A stretch of 64,000 nt of DNA. Source: Amphimedon queenslandica. Lineage: Eukaryota > Porifera > Demospongiae > Haplosclerida > Niphatidae. The notes under the pieces were generated by a model. That model was not told where the DNA came from, did not search any database, and was given only the letters and a program-made list of their open reading frames with translations. The first letter of the stretch is position 1, and the number at the start of each line of letters is the position of its first letter. The position numbers and the translations under genes were made by a program. Where the stretch lies: the NCBI RefSeq assembly GCF_000090795.2, contig NW_003546274.1:207585-271584 (forward strand), in the 5' to 3' direction. Shown in pieces: positions 53,814-64,000 of this stretch.

Positions 53814-56742
53814 TTATAGCCCACTGTATGATGGAGAGCGTTGAACAGGAACCTTTGGCTGACTAGAAGCAACAGTACTGTCACTACAAGGAGATATCAT
53901 GAGCATTACAATGTGGACATTCTATTGAATTACAGCAAGAGTACATAAGGCCTAAAGCTGTATCGTTTTCTAAGTATTATGTCCTCTTGGTTACAGGCAG
54001 CAGAAGCACAAATTTTGGCCAGGAAATACATGTACATGTACAATTGTTATACAGTCTTGGCTATGAGACAATTCTTAACTTTATTGTAAGTTATATTATA
54101 CTGATGCATATACATGTCAGACTTGGGTCAAATACAACGTGGAAGTATTTAAATACAAATACAAATACTGTACAAAAACAAAAATACAAATACAAATACT
54201 GTTTTCAGCTTTGTATTTAAATACAATTACAAATACTGCATACATGTATTTCAATTACAAATACAAATACTTTCTTCTCAAGTATAGACAGTTATTAACT
54301 ACGTAGTTTTATGAATTAATCAATCAAGTAAATTGAAAGCCTCTTTTCATTATGCATGCATGTATAATCAATAATATTTAGTTATAGTCATGTATTGCAT
54401 TTAGTGAACGTTAGTGTTTCAAAATTTTGTCACTCAAACAGCATCTTCATCCACATTGAAGTATTTTAAAGTATTTTGCTGTATTTTGAAATACTTCCCT
54501 GCTGTATTTCAATTGCAAATACAAATACTTCCTGTTGCAAAAACTCAAATTACAAATACAAATACAAATACTTTCAAAAGTATTTAAATACGACTAATTA
54601 CAAATACTATTTGTATTTGACCCAAGTCTGATACATGTACATGTACATACAGTTTTAAATGACTTCCAATGTAAAACTCACTCAAAGAAAGGTAGGATTT
54701 TCAAGAACTGTTCCTTGCTCATCCCTTCAGTGATGAAGGCCGTATTGACACGACCATCTCTTCTCTTGATGACAGGCTGAGAGCAAAGATCAAGGACAGA
54801 CCTCAGATACTGCTGGAGCCTCTTCCTCCTTTCCTCTATCACCTGTGAGCCCTAAGAGACATTACGTAACTACCGATTATAAAGATACTACCTCACCTTG
54901 TTCCTAATCGCTTTCTTTGGTGGGAACGTAAAGTCTTCCATGCCTTGAAGATTCTTGAGCAGTTGCTTGTGAAACTCGTACATTTGAGCATAGCGCCTGT
55001 ACACGTTCCATTCCTCACTCCCCAGTTTCACATACACTTGGTACGCATGATGTGCATCTGGTCCACGCCCACGCTTAATCACAGATGGTATCCAGACCTC
55101 CACGGTTCTAAAACAACAAACATGTTAGTATACTGTATACATTTAAATTTTCAAGTGTTTAGCATTTTGTTTTCAATGAAATGTGCTCAAAAATTAATAT
55201 TCCTGTGAGCTAATTTTCGTGTTTTGGCCATAGTCTACATACACTAGAATGGCATTAGAGGTGGTTTGAATTTTGTGGATTTAAGGTGAGCACGAAAATA
55301 ACGAAAATTACCACACCACGAAAATTACCGCATATATGGTGTATAGATGTACATATACATATGCATCATTCATGGTACTAACTTAGCTGGTTCCAGTGCT
55401 TCCCTTGGTAGTAGATCAGGGGATACAGGCAGTGGTATGTTTGCCAGTTTGAGTGTTCTCACTAATTTAATGATGATGTTGTTCTTGGTCTGAGTCGACT
55501 TGTGTAGGTGCTCGTTAAACTCCATTAACTCGCCGTACATCTCAGCCATCTGGACAGGAAGAAGAGACAAGGAAATGACAATATTAAATTACTACTACTA
55601 ATTTTAAGCATTTTTATACGCAGTATTAAGGTTTGGCTCTACTAAATTTAACATTTTTCTTTAAGTTAACTATTACTATATATAATTAATAGCATTTATA
55701 CTGTATGGTATTGTGCTTTTCATTAGGGTTTTAAAAAATCCCACTAAACTTTACGTAGTCATATTACACTGCAATATATATGTACATCCAGTTTCTTGCT
55801 CCTCTTACTTCTACTAGCTTTTTGCTTGTTTGCTCACTCTCTGTCTCTTCGTCTCCGTCTCCTTTTCCTTCTCCTCCTTGCTGCTGCTTGACCATTCCAA
55901 CATATCTCTTTAGCTGTTCTCTCAATAAGTCGTTTTCTCTATAAAAACAAAAATTATTAAAAATTTATAACTCAAGCATCTTCCATCAGAATCAGCTCAA
56001 ACTTTCTACATAGCATAAGAACATCAATATGTATCAGAAAATGTAATAAAAATTTGGGGTGATTTCAGAGCCTTTGCTTTTTTTAATTTTTTCATTTTTT
56101 AATTGCTCATAACTTGAAAATTATCAGCTCAAGCTTTCTACAGGGAATAAGGACATCAATATGCATCAAAAATTGTAATAAAAATTTGAGGTGATTTTGG
56201 AGACGTTTTCAGAAAAAAAGTACCGTGTATTTTTCAAAAAATTGATATTAAAAAAATGTCATAACTCAAACTTTCTACATAGCATTAGGACAATAATAAA
56301 ACCAATTTTAGGTAAAAAAAAAAACATTAACAATATTTCACCTTTCCAGTGACTGCTGCTGCTGGGTATGTGCTTCATCTGTGCTATTCAACTTCTGCTG
56401 AACTTCCTCCAATTCCTTTTCCAGGTTCTTAACCCTCTCTCTCTCCACATTCAGTTCCTCGAGTGTAGCTTTCTGTGACTCCTCTATGCTCTCCTTGCTC
56501 CTTGCAAGAGCTCTGAGTGCTTCTTTCATTTCACTTTCACTCATCCAACCTCCACCACCACCTCCTCCACTGATTTCTGTTGGCATAACCTGACGTTAGG
56601 AATAAAATACACAAAAACAGCTAATGAAAACTAATCAGTAGTTTTATCAATAATGCTAATAATAACATGGGAGAGTAATTCGTATGCAATATAATATGAT
56701 AAACTAATTGTAATAGTAGTAATAATAATAATAATAATGATG

Positions 56743-56778
<36 letters not shown>

Positions 56779-58348
56779 GCATACCGTGGGTATTGGTGAA
56801 GGATTGTGAGATGAGGGTAGAGACTGAGTGGCCAGGAGTGCCCCCTCCAATGCATTGAGGGCAGAAGAAGACGAAAATGACGAAGGATTGAACAGAGTTG
56901 TGTATCCCATCTCGTCAGAATAACTATGAACACTATCAACAGGAGAACAACTCCCAGTTCCCCCTCCCCCTCCTCCTCTGTCATCCTCTCCCTCCTCCTC
57001 CTCTCCTTCAGGGGATAGACTAGGAAAAGGGTAAGCCACACCCACAAGAGGCCGATCACCATACTGATGAGTGCTACCTGAAACTGGACCAAGATTACAT
57101 ACATCACTAGGTAGAACAGACTCGGGGAAAGGATTAGTAGGGGTGTCAATGTCAAAAGGATTAGTGGCAGTGGGGGTCTCATCAAACGGATTGATGGGCG
57201 TGGCTTGATTGATTGGGTTTGTGGGCGTGGTCTGATCAAGTAGGTTAGAGTCCGGAGACGGTGTCTTTTTCTTTTTCTTTTTTCCTTTCTTGTTGCTAAT
57301 GGCGACCACGTCGTCATCTTGAGGGGCGGAGCCCATTCTCAAAGCGAATGATGGTTTAATGGAGGCGGCTACCACAGAGGAGGAGGCTGGCTGTAGGGCG
57401 GAGTCAATTCGAGGAACCTCAAAGGTCTTCAAAGGAGAATTGAGATAGTCGACGTCAAACGCAATAGAAAATATGATGGAGCTAAGACCTGGAAATGAAA
57501 ATATTTAAATAATTTGAGACATTATGGGGGAGAAGAGGCTAACCAGCAGCCATGACTGGTAGCATTGTCCCCCTCTCCTCGTCCATGACAAACGCATGAG
57601 GCTCGTAATGGTTTCTAAAAATAGAAACTAAGAGGTTGTCGTGACAATAAACCACACCTACCTCAGGTGATTACGATCCGAGAGCAAAGTCTGCATGTAG
57701 TTTTCTAGCGTTCGCTCATTGATCGAGCCTCTAAGCCACGCCCTCCCTCTTCCGATATCGGTAGTGATGAAACGTAGACAGGCAAACCTTTCTTTCTCCT
57801 CACTGCTAAGTAATGGACGAATGGCTGGCCAGAAGGCAATGCCCGTAAGATTATCGACCTTACCAAACCCTCTAGAAGGAGAGAGAGGAAGGAAGAGAGA
57901 AGAGGAAGGGAGAGAGTGAATAGAAAGGAGAGAGCCATTATTAAATAAACAGTAAGGGAAGGAAACATGAGATAAAGAACAACTGTCATAACTGTATCAA
58001 TTTATGATCATTGTAAAGATTACAATAGCTTAGTTGTCTTTGGTTTTTTGAACCCATGACTCAGGACAGCCTCCCATTCGAGGCAGAGGGTGTTGACACG
58101 TAAATCGCTCTCACTGGCTACCTCCTGCCTCGCACCAAAATGAGTCTGACACTGTAGAGAAAAGCAAGGGAGGGAGGGGGAAAAGAAAGATGGTCATTAA
58201 TTTGAGGTTTTTGCATACTCAGCACCTGTTTAACTGCATCCAACAATCTGTCCTGCAAATTCTGCTTAATTGAGTTTTCATGACCTGCAATAAGACACAA
58301 CACTTAATAGCCACACCCATTAAGAAATGCAGAGCCCTTACCTTCCAT
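53814..58348 (-). CDS. SNX29: Sorting nexin 29 (RUN-coiled coil-PX)
   Basis: An endosomal PX-domain protein with an N-terminal RUN domain. Twelve exons: 58342-58348 (only ATGGAAG), 58226-58284, 58024-58151, 57662-57871, 57544-57614, 56785-57488, 56342-56589, 55809-55938, 55383-55549, 54897-55107, 54682-54851, 53814-53883; 724 residues. RUN: QDRLLDAVKQCQTHFGARQEV, DIGRGRAWLRGSINERTLE, MDEERGTMLPVMAAG, all close to vertebrate SNX29. The middle has NPF/NPFD repeats (INPFDETP, TNPFDIDTP, TNPFPES), which are EH-domain ligands, then a poly-Gly run, a coiled coil, and a PX domain with EWNVYRRYAQMYEFHKQL and FPPKKAIRNK. Divergent from DDX47. Intron 53884-54681 carries a hAT-like MITE. Confidence 0.94.
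54118..54630. mobile_element. hAT-like MITE with perfect 8-bp target duplication
   Basis: Ends CAGACTTGGGTCAAATAC and GTATTTGACCCAAGTCTG are inverted copies, flanked by ATACATGT at 54110-54117 and 54631-54638. 513 bp, filled with AAATACAAATAC repeats, no coding capacity. An 8-bp duplication and CAG ends fit the hAT superfamily. Confidence 0.9.
55965..56330. repeat. Type-A repeat copies in SNX29 intron
   Basis: Two units with AGAATCAGCTCAAACTTTCT, AACATCAATATGTATCAGAA and TTTGGGGTGATTTCAGAGCC; the third is truncated. Confidence 0.85.
56710..56780. repeat. AAT trinucleotide repeat
   Basis: Simple repeat just downstream (minus strand) of the SNX29 exon 56785-57488. Confidence 0.9.
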
Positions 58349-58574
58349 GGCTAGGGACTATGATCCAGTAGGACATAGTCCAATAGGAGAGGATAGTAGT
58401 GTCTCTCTAAGGGCTACTCCAGCCACTCTAGCTCTCGTCTTTCTCTTGTCTTTGATTGTTTTTGTTGCCTCTCACTGCAGGTGTGTCACTGGAATACTTG
58501 GAAGTTAATGGGCGTGGCCGAGCGTTACAGTTTTAAAATTATTTTTCCTTTCGTTTAATTAGAGGCATAACCAC
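58349..58574. promoter_or_regulatory. Bidirectional promoter region SNX29 / DDX47
   Basis: 226 bp between start codons; contains GGGCGTGGCC near 58511-58520 and CT-rich initiator-like sequence. No TATA box evident. Confidence 0.45.
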
Positions 58575-61119
58575 ATGGCATCAGCTGAAGAAGACACTGA
58601 ATTGTCTGGAACTGAGAAACAAATTGAAGAAGATGGAAAGAGTGAAGGACTCACCTTCTCTGACATAGTAAACAGTTGGTATGTACTGACCCTGTTCATT
58701 TTCGTAGGGCATCACTTCAGTTTTGTGTCAATCATGTGAAGAAATGGGCTGGACCACTCCCACAGATATACAGAGAGAAGCAATACCAGTAGCACTGGAA
58801 GGTAATGACGTATACTTGAAATATTTCATGGTCCAAAATTATCACAAATTAAACCAATAGATATAATTCCGTGGCTTGTGATTTGGGCAATTTTTGGGAA
58901 TTTTTTGCCGTATTTAATTTTGTGATTTTTCATTGAAATTTTGGGCTAAAAAATTTTTTTTGATTCAATAAATTATTTATTAAAGTATGCCCATTGTATA
59001 GGGAGGGATGTTATTGGCCTAGCAGAAACTGGATCCGGTAAAACTGGTGCTTTCTCTCTTCCAATTCTCCAGTCGCTATTGGACACACCCACTAGACTAT
59101 TTGCACTTGTTTTGACACCTACAAGGTAGGTGTGTCTCAGTATCACATGACGCATGTACAGTACATGTAGGGAATTGGCTTTTCAAATATCGGAGCAGTT
59201 TGAGGCTTTGGGTGGTAGAATAGGAGTCAAGTGTGGTAAGTGAATCCACTACATATGGAGAGTCTCTCTCTCCCTCTTGCAGCTGTTGTAGTTGGAGGAG
59301 TGGACATGATGACACAGGCATTGGCACTTGCTAAGAAGCCTCATGTTGTAATAGCAACACCTGGCCGCCTTGTTGACCATCTGGAGAACACAAAGGGGTT
59401 CTCCCTTCGTTCAGTAAAGTACCTAGTGATGGACGAGGCTGATAGGATTCTTAATATGGATTTTGGAGAAGAAGTAAAATGATTTCAACTCTCTTTTTTT
59501 CTCTTTTTTTAAATGAATTTTTGAGTTTTTTTTTTCTAATAAAGGTTGATAAGATATTAAAGGTGCTCTCACGGGAGAGAAGGACTTATCTTTACTCTGC
59601 TACAATGACAAAGAAAGTTCAGAAACTTCAAAGAGCTTCACTGCATAATCCTATAAAGGTTGAAGTATCTACAAAGTGAGTTTTGATTTCTATTAACTTA
59701 AAAAATTCATAAAAAATCAAATTTTAGTTGGAATAAGCTCAAACTTGCTACACAACATAAGAGCATGTATATGTATCAGAAAAAAATTAAAAAGCTGAGA
59801 ACTCTCTCCTAGTCATTTTTGGCAAAAGTTGGCCAAAGACCCTGTACTATAGTACAGGGACTTTGTCTCAATTTTTGAGTAACTTTAAAAATTTATAAAA
59901 AAATCCAATTTTGATTGTGATTAGCTCAAACTTGCTACACAGCCTAAGAACATGTATATGTATCAGGAAAAAATTTTAAAATGGAGAATTCTCTCCTAGT
60001 CATTTTTGGTGAAATTTGGCCAAAGACCCTGTACTATAGTACAGGGACTTTTGGCCTGATTTTTAAATAACTTTAAAAATTCAAATTTCATCGGAATCAG
60101 CTCAAAGTTTTTCACAGCATAAGTACAAGTATATCTATTAGGAAAAAGATATAAAAATGGAGAATCTCTCTTCTAAATTCTAAATTCCTAAATTCTCTCC
60201 TTTAAATTCATATTCATGTAAATACAGGTATCAGACTGTCGATAAGTTACAGCAAAGTTACATATTCATACCAAGCAAGTATAAGGTATTGTACATCATT
60301 TCTCTCAACGTCGTGAAGTTATTCTCTTTTTTTGAATGAATGGATGTCCCTCAGGATTGCTATTTGGTTAGCATATTGAATGAGTTTGCTGGTAACTCCT
60401 TCATGGTTTTCTGTAGTACATGTGCTAACACACAGAGGTGATGCGTAGACCTATTATTCATTATATGTGCATGTATTTTTAATCCTCTTTCTGCAGGACT
60501 GCAGTTATGTTACGTAATCTCGGTCTGCCAGCTATTCCACTTTATGGAAAAATGGCACAAGTACAATAACATGAAAATACTGTATCCTCTTTAAAGGCCT
60601 TTCTACACTAGCACTTCTAATGCGCATTGAACTGGTTTGAAACTGGTTCCAGTCATTCCACACCTGATGTGCATTGACTTCAATGCATTAACCACCTCCA
60701 TTTGTGGTTTGAATGCGTATTCAATAGATAACCAATGGCAGCTGGATCAGCCGACTTCTGGAACCGGTTCAAGTGTAGAAAGGCCTTTAGTCTTTTTTTT
60801 TATCTCTCATATCCTCTTTTAGTTTGTTTTTTTTAATCTCTCAGATGAAAAGGTTAGGAGCTTTAAGCAAGTTTAAGTCAAAGTCCCGCTCCATCCTCAT
60901 AGCGACTGATGTTGCCAGTAGAGGGCTGGATATACCCCACGTTGATGTGGTCATTAATTTTGACATACCAACACATTCAAAAGTGAGTTTTAACAATTTA
61001 ATTTTAGACTTATATTTATGTTTGATTTTATTATTAGGATTACATTCACAGAGTCGGACGAACTGCTCGAGCTGGTCGCTCCGGCCGGGCCATCACATTC
61101 GTCACACAGTGAGGCTCAA

Positions 61120-61161
<42 letters not shown>

Positions 61162-62751
61162 GCAAAAAAGAATTAGTTGGGCCATCACATTCGTCACACA
61201 GTGAGGCTCAAATTATTATTATTATTATTATTGCAAAAAAGAATTAGTTTAATGAAGGAATTAGTTTATTATTATTTTAAAATAAACAAATCCCCTCTTC
61301 AAAAGTTGCTTTGACTGGCCCTAACTACAGTTCAATAACACCATTACCAGGCTCTGATGTGGTCAGGTGTAGCTCCTAATCCTGCAAGGAAGCAACTGTT
61401 GTGGGCTTGTAGCCATTGGAAGAGAGTGATTCATCTTTTATTATTAATTCTTGCTACACCTACTGCACTATGCATACGCCTTTGGTAGCTTTTGATGTTT
61501 CAATGGATCAATGATGGGTACAATTTGTGAGTGCATGCCCAGTTAGCCTAAACAATTTAATATTATTAAGGATTGGGCCCTGAAGCTGTTGACAAGCTTG
61601 CATCAACAATATCGGGATTTCCAGTATCGTAAACAAAATTAAGAATGTACTACATGTAGTGTAGTGTAGTAGTAGAGAGGATGCATGCACAAAAAGAAAA
61701 TATGCAATGTATGTTATCCACCTGGTGGACTTGTACTGTATACTAAATGACGCCGTACTTGACATCATGTGCTGTATATGTACTTTGTTGTTGTCTGGTG
61801 ACTTGTAGACTGGTGCAAGCCAAATAACTCCATACTTTACATAAGGCCTTTTCACACTGGCCAAAGTAATGCGCATTGATGTGCATTAATCGTGTTCACA
61901 CTAGAGTGGTTTTGAATTAATGCGCATCACTCTCACTTCACCTCCAGAGGTGGATTGATGTGAAGTGATGTGAAGTGATGTGAAGTGATGTGAAGTGATC
62001 AATGTAAACCAATGGCAATAAGAACACAAAATAATACATAATTCAGCTGCTAGTGTGAACACTATGAATGCACATTATTTCAGCTGTATCATAGATATGT
62101 ACCAGATATGTTCCTGGTACATATCTATGGCTGTATCATCAAAGCGCTTTGAAAACTGCCAGTGTGAAAAGGCCTTTAAACTGATGGCAACAAGAACACA
62201 AAATAATACATGATTCAGATGCTAGTGTGAACACTATCAATGCGCATTATTTCAGCTGTATCAACAAAGCACATCAAAAGCGCTTTGAAAACTGTGCCAG
62301 TGTGAAAGGGCCTTTAGATAAGTCGGTTTCAAACCGCATTGAAATTGTTCACACGTAAACTGGTTCATTTTTCAAACCGGTTTCAAACCACTTTGTGGGC
62401 ATAGTGTAAATGGGGCTATATACTTTAATTTGTGTATAGTTTTTTGATTGTTATTATTATTTTTAGGTATGATGTTGAGCTCTATCAGAGAATAGAGTCT
62501 CTTATAGGTAAGAAGCTACCTTTATTCCCGACTGTTGAGGAAGAAGTACTGAGTCTGGCCGAGAGGGTAGCAGAGGCACAGCGATATGCTAGGATGGTAA
62601 CAGTGTTTGACCACACCCCCTAGTAATTAATTTGTAGGAGATGCAGTCCGAGGGAGGTCGGAAGAAAGGGAAGGGTAAGGCTGGAAGAGAAATGGAGGAA
62701 GACAGTGAAGAGATGGAGCTACTCCCAAAGAAAAGAAAGAAGAGAAAATAG
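58575..62751 (+). CDS. DDX47: DDX47/Rrp3 DEAD-box RNA helicase
   Basis: Nucleolar helicase of rRNA processing. Thirteen exons: 58575-58667, 58708-58801, 59002-59125, 59171-59235, 59283-59473, 59545-59675, 60228-60285, 60355-60437, 60497-60560, 60845-60982, 61038-61108, 62467-62596, 62638-62751; 451 residues. All helicase motifs are visible: Q motif ([14 protein letters not shown]), [61 protein letters not shown]. The tail is basic (KKRKKRK). The first intron is only 40 bp: the donor GACATA|gtaaac is required by frame, not the stronger-looking gtatgt 11 bases later. The intron 61109-62466 has a duplicated exon end and nested MITEs. Confidence 0.96.
59695..60185. repeat. Type-B tandem repeat array with 20-bp palindromes, DDX47 intron
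   Basis: Nearly three units; perfect CCCTGTACTATAGTACAGGG at 59840-59859 and 60027-60046, flanked by GGCCAAAGA and ACTTT. Confidence 0.92.
60594..60786. mobile_element. PIF/Harbinger-like MITE, GGCCTTTCTACACT family
   Basis: Ends AAGGCCTTTCTACACT and AGTGTAGAAAGGCCT, flanked by TTA (60591-60593, 60787-60789). Shares GCATTGAACTGGTTTGAAAC and AACCAATGGCAGCTGGATCA with the copy at 44470. Confidence 0.85.
61088..61255. repeat. Tandem duplication of a DDX47 exon end and donor with TTA repeat
   Basis: The string GGGCCATCACATTCGTCACA plus CAGTGAGGCTCAAATTATTA and the following (TTA)n-GCAAAAAAGAATTAGTT occurs twice head to tail. The second copy (from about 61179) carries 20-25 bases of exon and an intact donor sequence inside the intron. 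Confidence 0.9.
61854..62418. mobile_element. Nested/tandem MITE copies, GGCCTTTTCACACTG family
   Basis: A left end AGGCCTTTTCACACTGGC at 61854 is matched by inverted ends CCAGTGTGAAAAGGCCT (to 62175) and CCAGTGTGAAAGGGCCT (to about 62316). The interior has TGAAGTGATG tandem repeats; a GCAACAAGAACACAAAATAA block is duplicated. A further fragment with CAAACCGGTTTCAAACC and AGTGTAAATGGGG follows to 62418. Confidence 0.7.
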
Positions 62752-62899
62752 TGAGATTATATTAACAATAAACATTATCATTGTAAAGAGTTTAATGAAT
62801 AATAGAAACCTGACAAAATCAATACTTATTGTATATTTAATACTGTTTGAATACTGAAAAACCGATAATAACAATATAACTGTGTCTACTATAGCACTG

Positions 62900-63903
62900 C
62901 TACTTTTGTCCAAGTTTCAACCACTTTGGTATTTTCTTGCCACTCCCACTAGCAGCAGATTGACCACTCTCCCTTGAGGCCGAACGATTACTAGCATTAG
63001 CTTCAGTTGATGGGCCAGTTTCTTTTAATAGAGGATCATTATCTTCACTAGAACCACTTGGGTCATCTTTTTTAGAATCACTCCTAAATGAAGGGAAAAA
63101 AGCATAATTTTCACAAGTGTATTTCTGATTACCTTTTCAGCTGTGCAACTACTTCAGCTTTATCAGCAGTACTGGAGTACTGACTGATACTATCAGCAGA
63201 GAGGATAGGGGAGGAGTCACCCTGCCCTCCTCCCTCTTCGTTAAATCCAAAATGAATATTGGCACCAGGAACAAAACCAGCTTCACTCAATGTGAGCCGT
63301 CCGCTCTTTAAGACTGTCTTAGGAGGCGTGGTATCTAGTCAACAATAAGAGGCCGTGCTATGTAGCTGACATTGTGTCCTTAAACTCACAGAGATGAAAC
63401 TTGACTTGAGGATTTGGCAAATGCTCGCGAACAAACAAGACTAGAGCTCTCACTAAAGAAAGAGTTAAAAACAGTTTTAAATGAATTTTAAAATACCTGG
63501 TTCTTCGGTGTTAAAAACTCCCTGGAGTACCCACTGGTCGGGGAATATTATTCTGATCACAGTCTGACTGTAACTACTTGACTTTTTAAGCTTTTCTTTT
63601 GCTGCTTGAGTTAGCAATGGAGCTTCATTAAGCTGCTTACTGTATTGATATTTTATTAAAATATTAATACAATGTAGACTCTCTCTCTCTCTTTCTTACA
63701 CTTGTTGTCTCAAATCATGCTGTATCTTCATTGCATCTTCTATTGTCACTTTAAAGAAATCATCACTCACTTCTAGAGATGCAAGTACAATGTATATAAT
63801 AATAATAATAATAAGGTTTAGAGTCAAATCTTGACTCACCTACATTGGGTGTGGCTGATACAGAATCAAGGTGATAGATTACTGTATCTCGTGAGCAAGG
63901 ATC
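62900..63903 (-). CDS. ASPSCR1: ASPSCR1/TUG UBX-domain protein, C-terminal part
   Basis: A p97 cofactor and tether for GLUT4-type vesicles. Exons seen: 63840-63903, 63700-63772, 63497-63639, 63390-63452, 63133-63334, 62900-63083 (stop TAG 62900-62902). They encode DTVIYHLD, DDFFKVTIEDAMKIQHDLRQQ, RIIFPDQWVLQGVFNTEEP, VRALVLFVREHLPNPQVKFHLY, TPPKTVL and the family's terminal phrase IPKWLKLGQK. The UBX strand order fits TUG. Splice phases agree throughout. The N-terminal ubiquitin-like part lies to the right of the window; 63904-64000 is intron with TTA/ATC repeats. Confidence 0.92.
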
Positions 63904-63950
63904 CTATTGAAAATTATTTTAAAATTATCATTATTATCATTATCATTATT

Positions 63951-63985
<35 letters not shown>

Positions 63986-64000
63986 CATTATCATTATTAT

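Noticed and set aside
61824-62142. Possible tRNA or small structured RNA around the symmetrical ATATCTATG/CATAGATAT segment near 62090-62130
   Set aside because: The symmetry belongs to nested MITE arms; no acceptor-stem or anticodon pattern could be drawn.

Overview
This is a gene-dense animal window, read by hand. Every gene is split by short GT-AG introns (a few GC-AG) except one intronless kelch gene. Spacers are a few hundred bases, introns are AT-rich with TTA, GA/CT and CA microsatellites, and there are two runs of N. The genes are metazoan housekeeping and signalling families. The compactness and repeat style suggest a demosponge such as Amphimedon queenslandica; that name is an inference from memory, not a search result.

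Layout: 45-4207 (+) C-terminal WD40 part of Raptor; 4945-7568 (-) arrestin-domain protein; 8015-10620 (-) secreted PHB-depolymerase-like esterase; 10925-15251 (+) ANKZF1/Vms1; 15645-21210 (+) Unkempt; 22135-27899 (-) TXNDC11 (holds a 414-base gap); 28353-31987 (-) G-protein alpha; 32395-34140 (+) intronless KLHL; 34389-39897 (-) delphilin-like PDZ/HHD/FH2 formin; 40083-41764 (-) SH2 protein with a Cys-rich tail; 41845-48650 (+) VPS35L; 49050-49913 (-) ATF4-like bZIP with two upstream ORFs; 50341-53570 (+) ecdysoneless (ECD); 53814-58348 (-) SNX29; 58575-62751 (+) DDX47; 62900-63903 (-) ASPSCR1/TUG, C-terminal part. Where I summed all exons (ANKZF1, UNK, PHB depolymerase, G alpha, delphilin, SH2 gene, VPS35L, ATF4, ECD, SNX29, DDX47) the coding length is a multiple of three, which supports the splice models.

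The genes do not form one pathway, but several share themes: endosome/membrane traffic (VPS35L, SNX29, ASPSCR1, arrestin-domain), protein quality control and stress (ANKZF1, TXNDC11, ATF4) and growth signalling (Raptor, G alpha). Several neighbours are head to head, the closest pair only 80 bp apart (SH2 gene/VPS35L).

The most interesting points are: an ATF4-style pair of upstream ORFs (3 codons, then one overlapping the main start out of frame); an SH2 protein with a His in place of the FLVR Arg, a PPxY-type motif and a Cys-rich hydrophobic C-terminus; an animal PHB depolymerase; an intron-resident repeat family, some members of which carry a perfect 20-bp palindrome; four GC-AG introns and introns of 40-44 bp; and several MITE families with clear terminal inverted repeats and target duplications.
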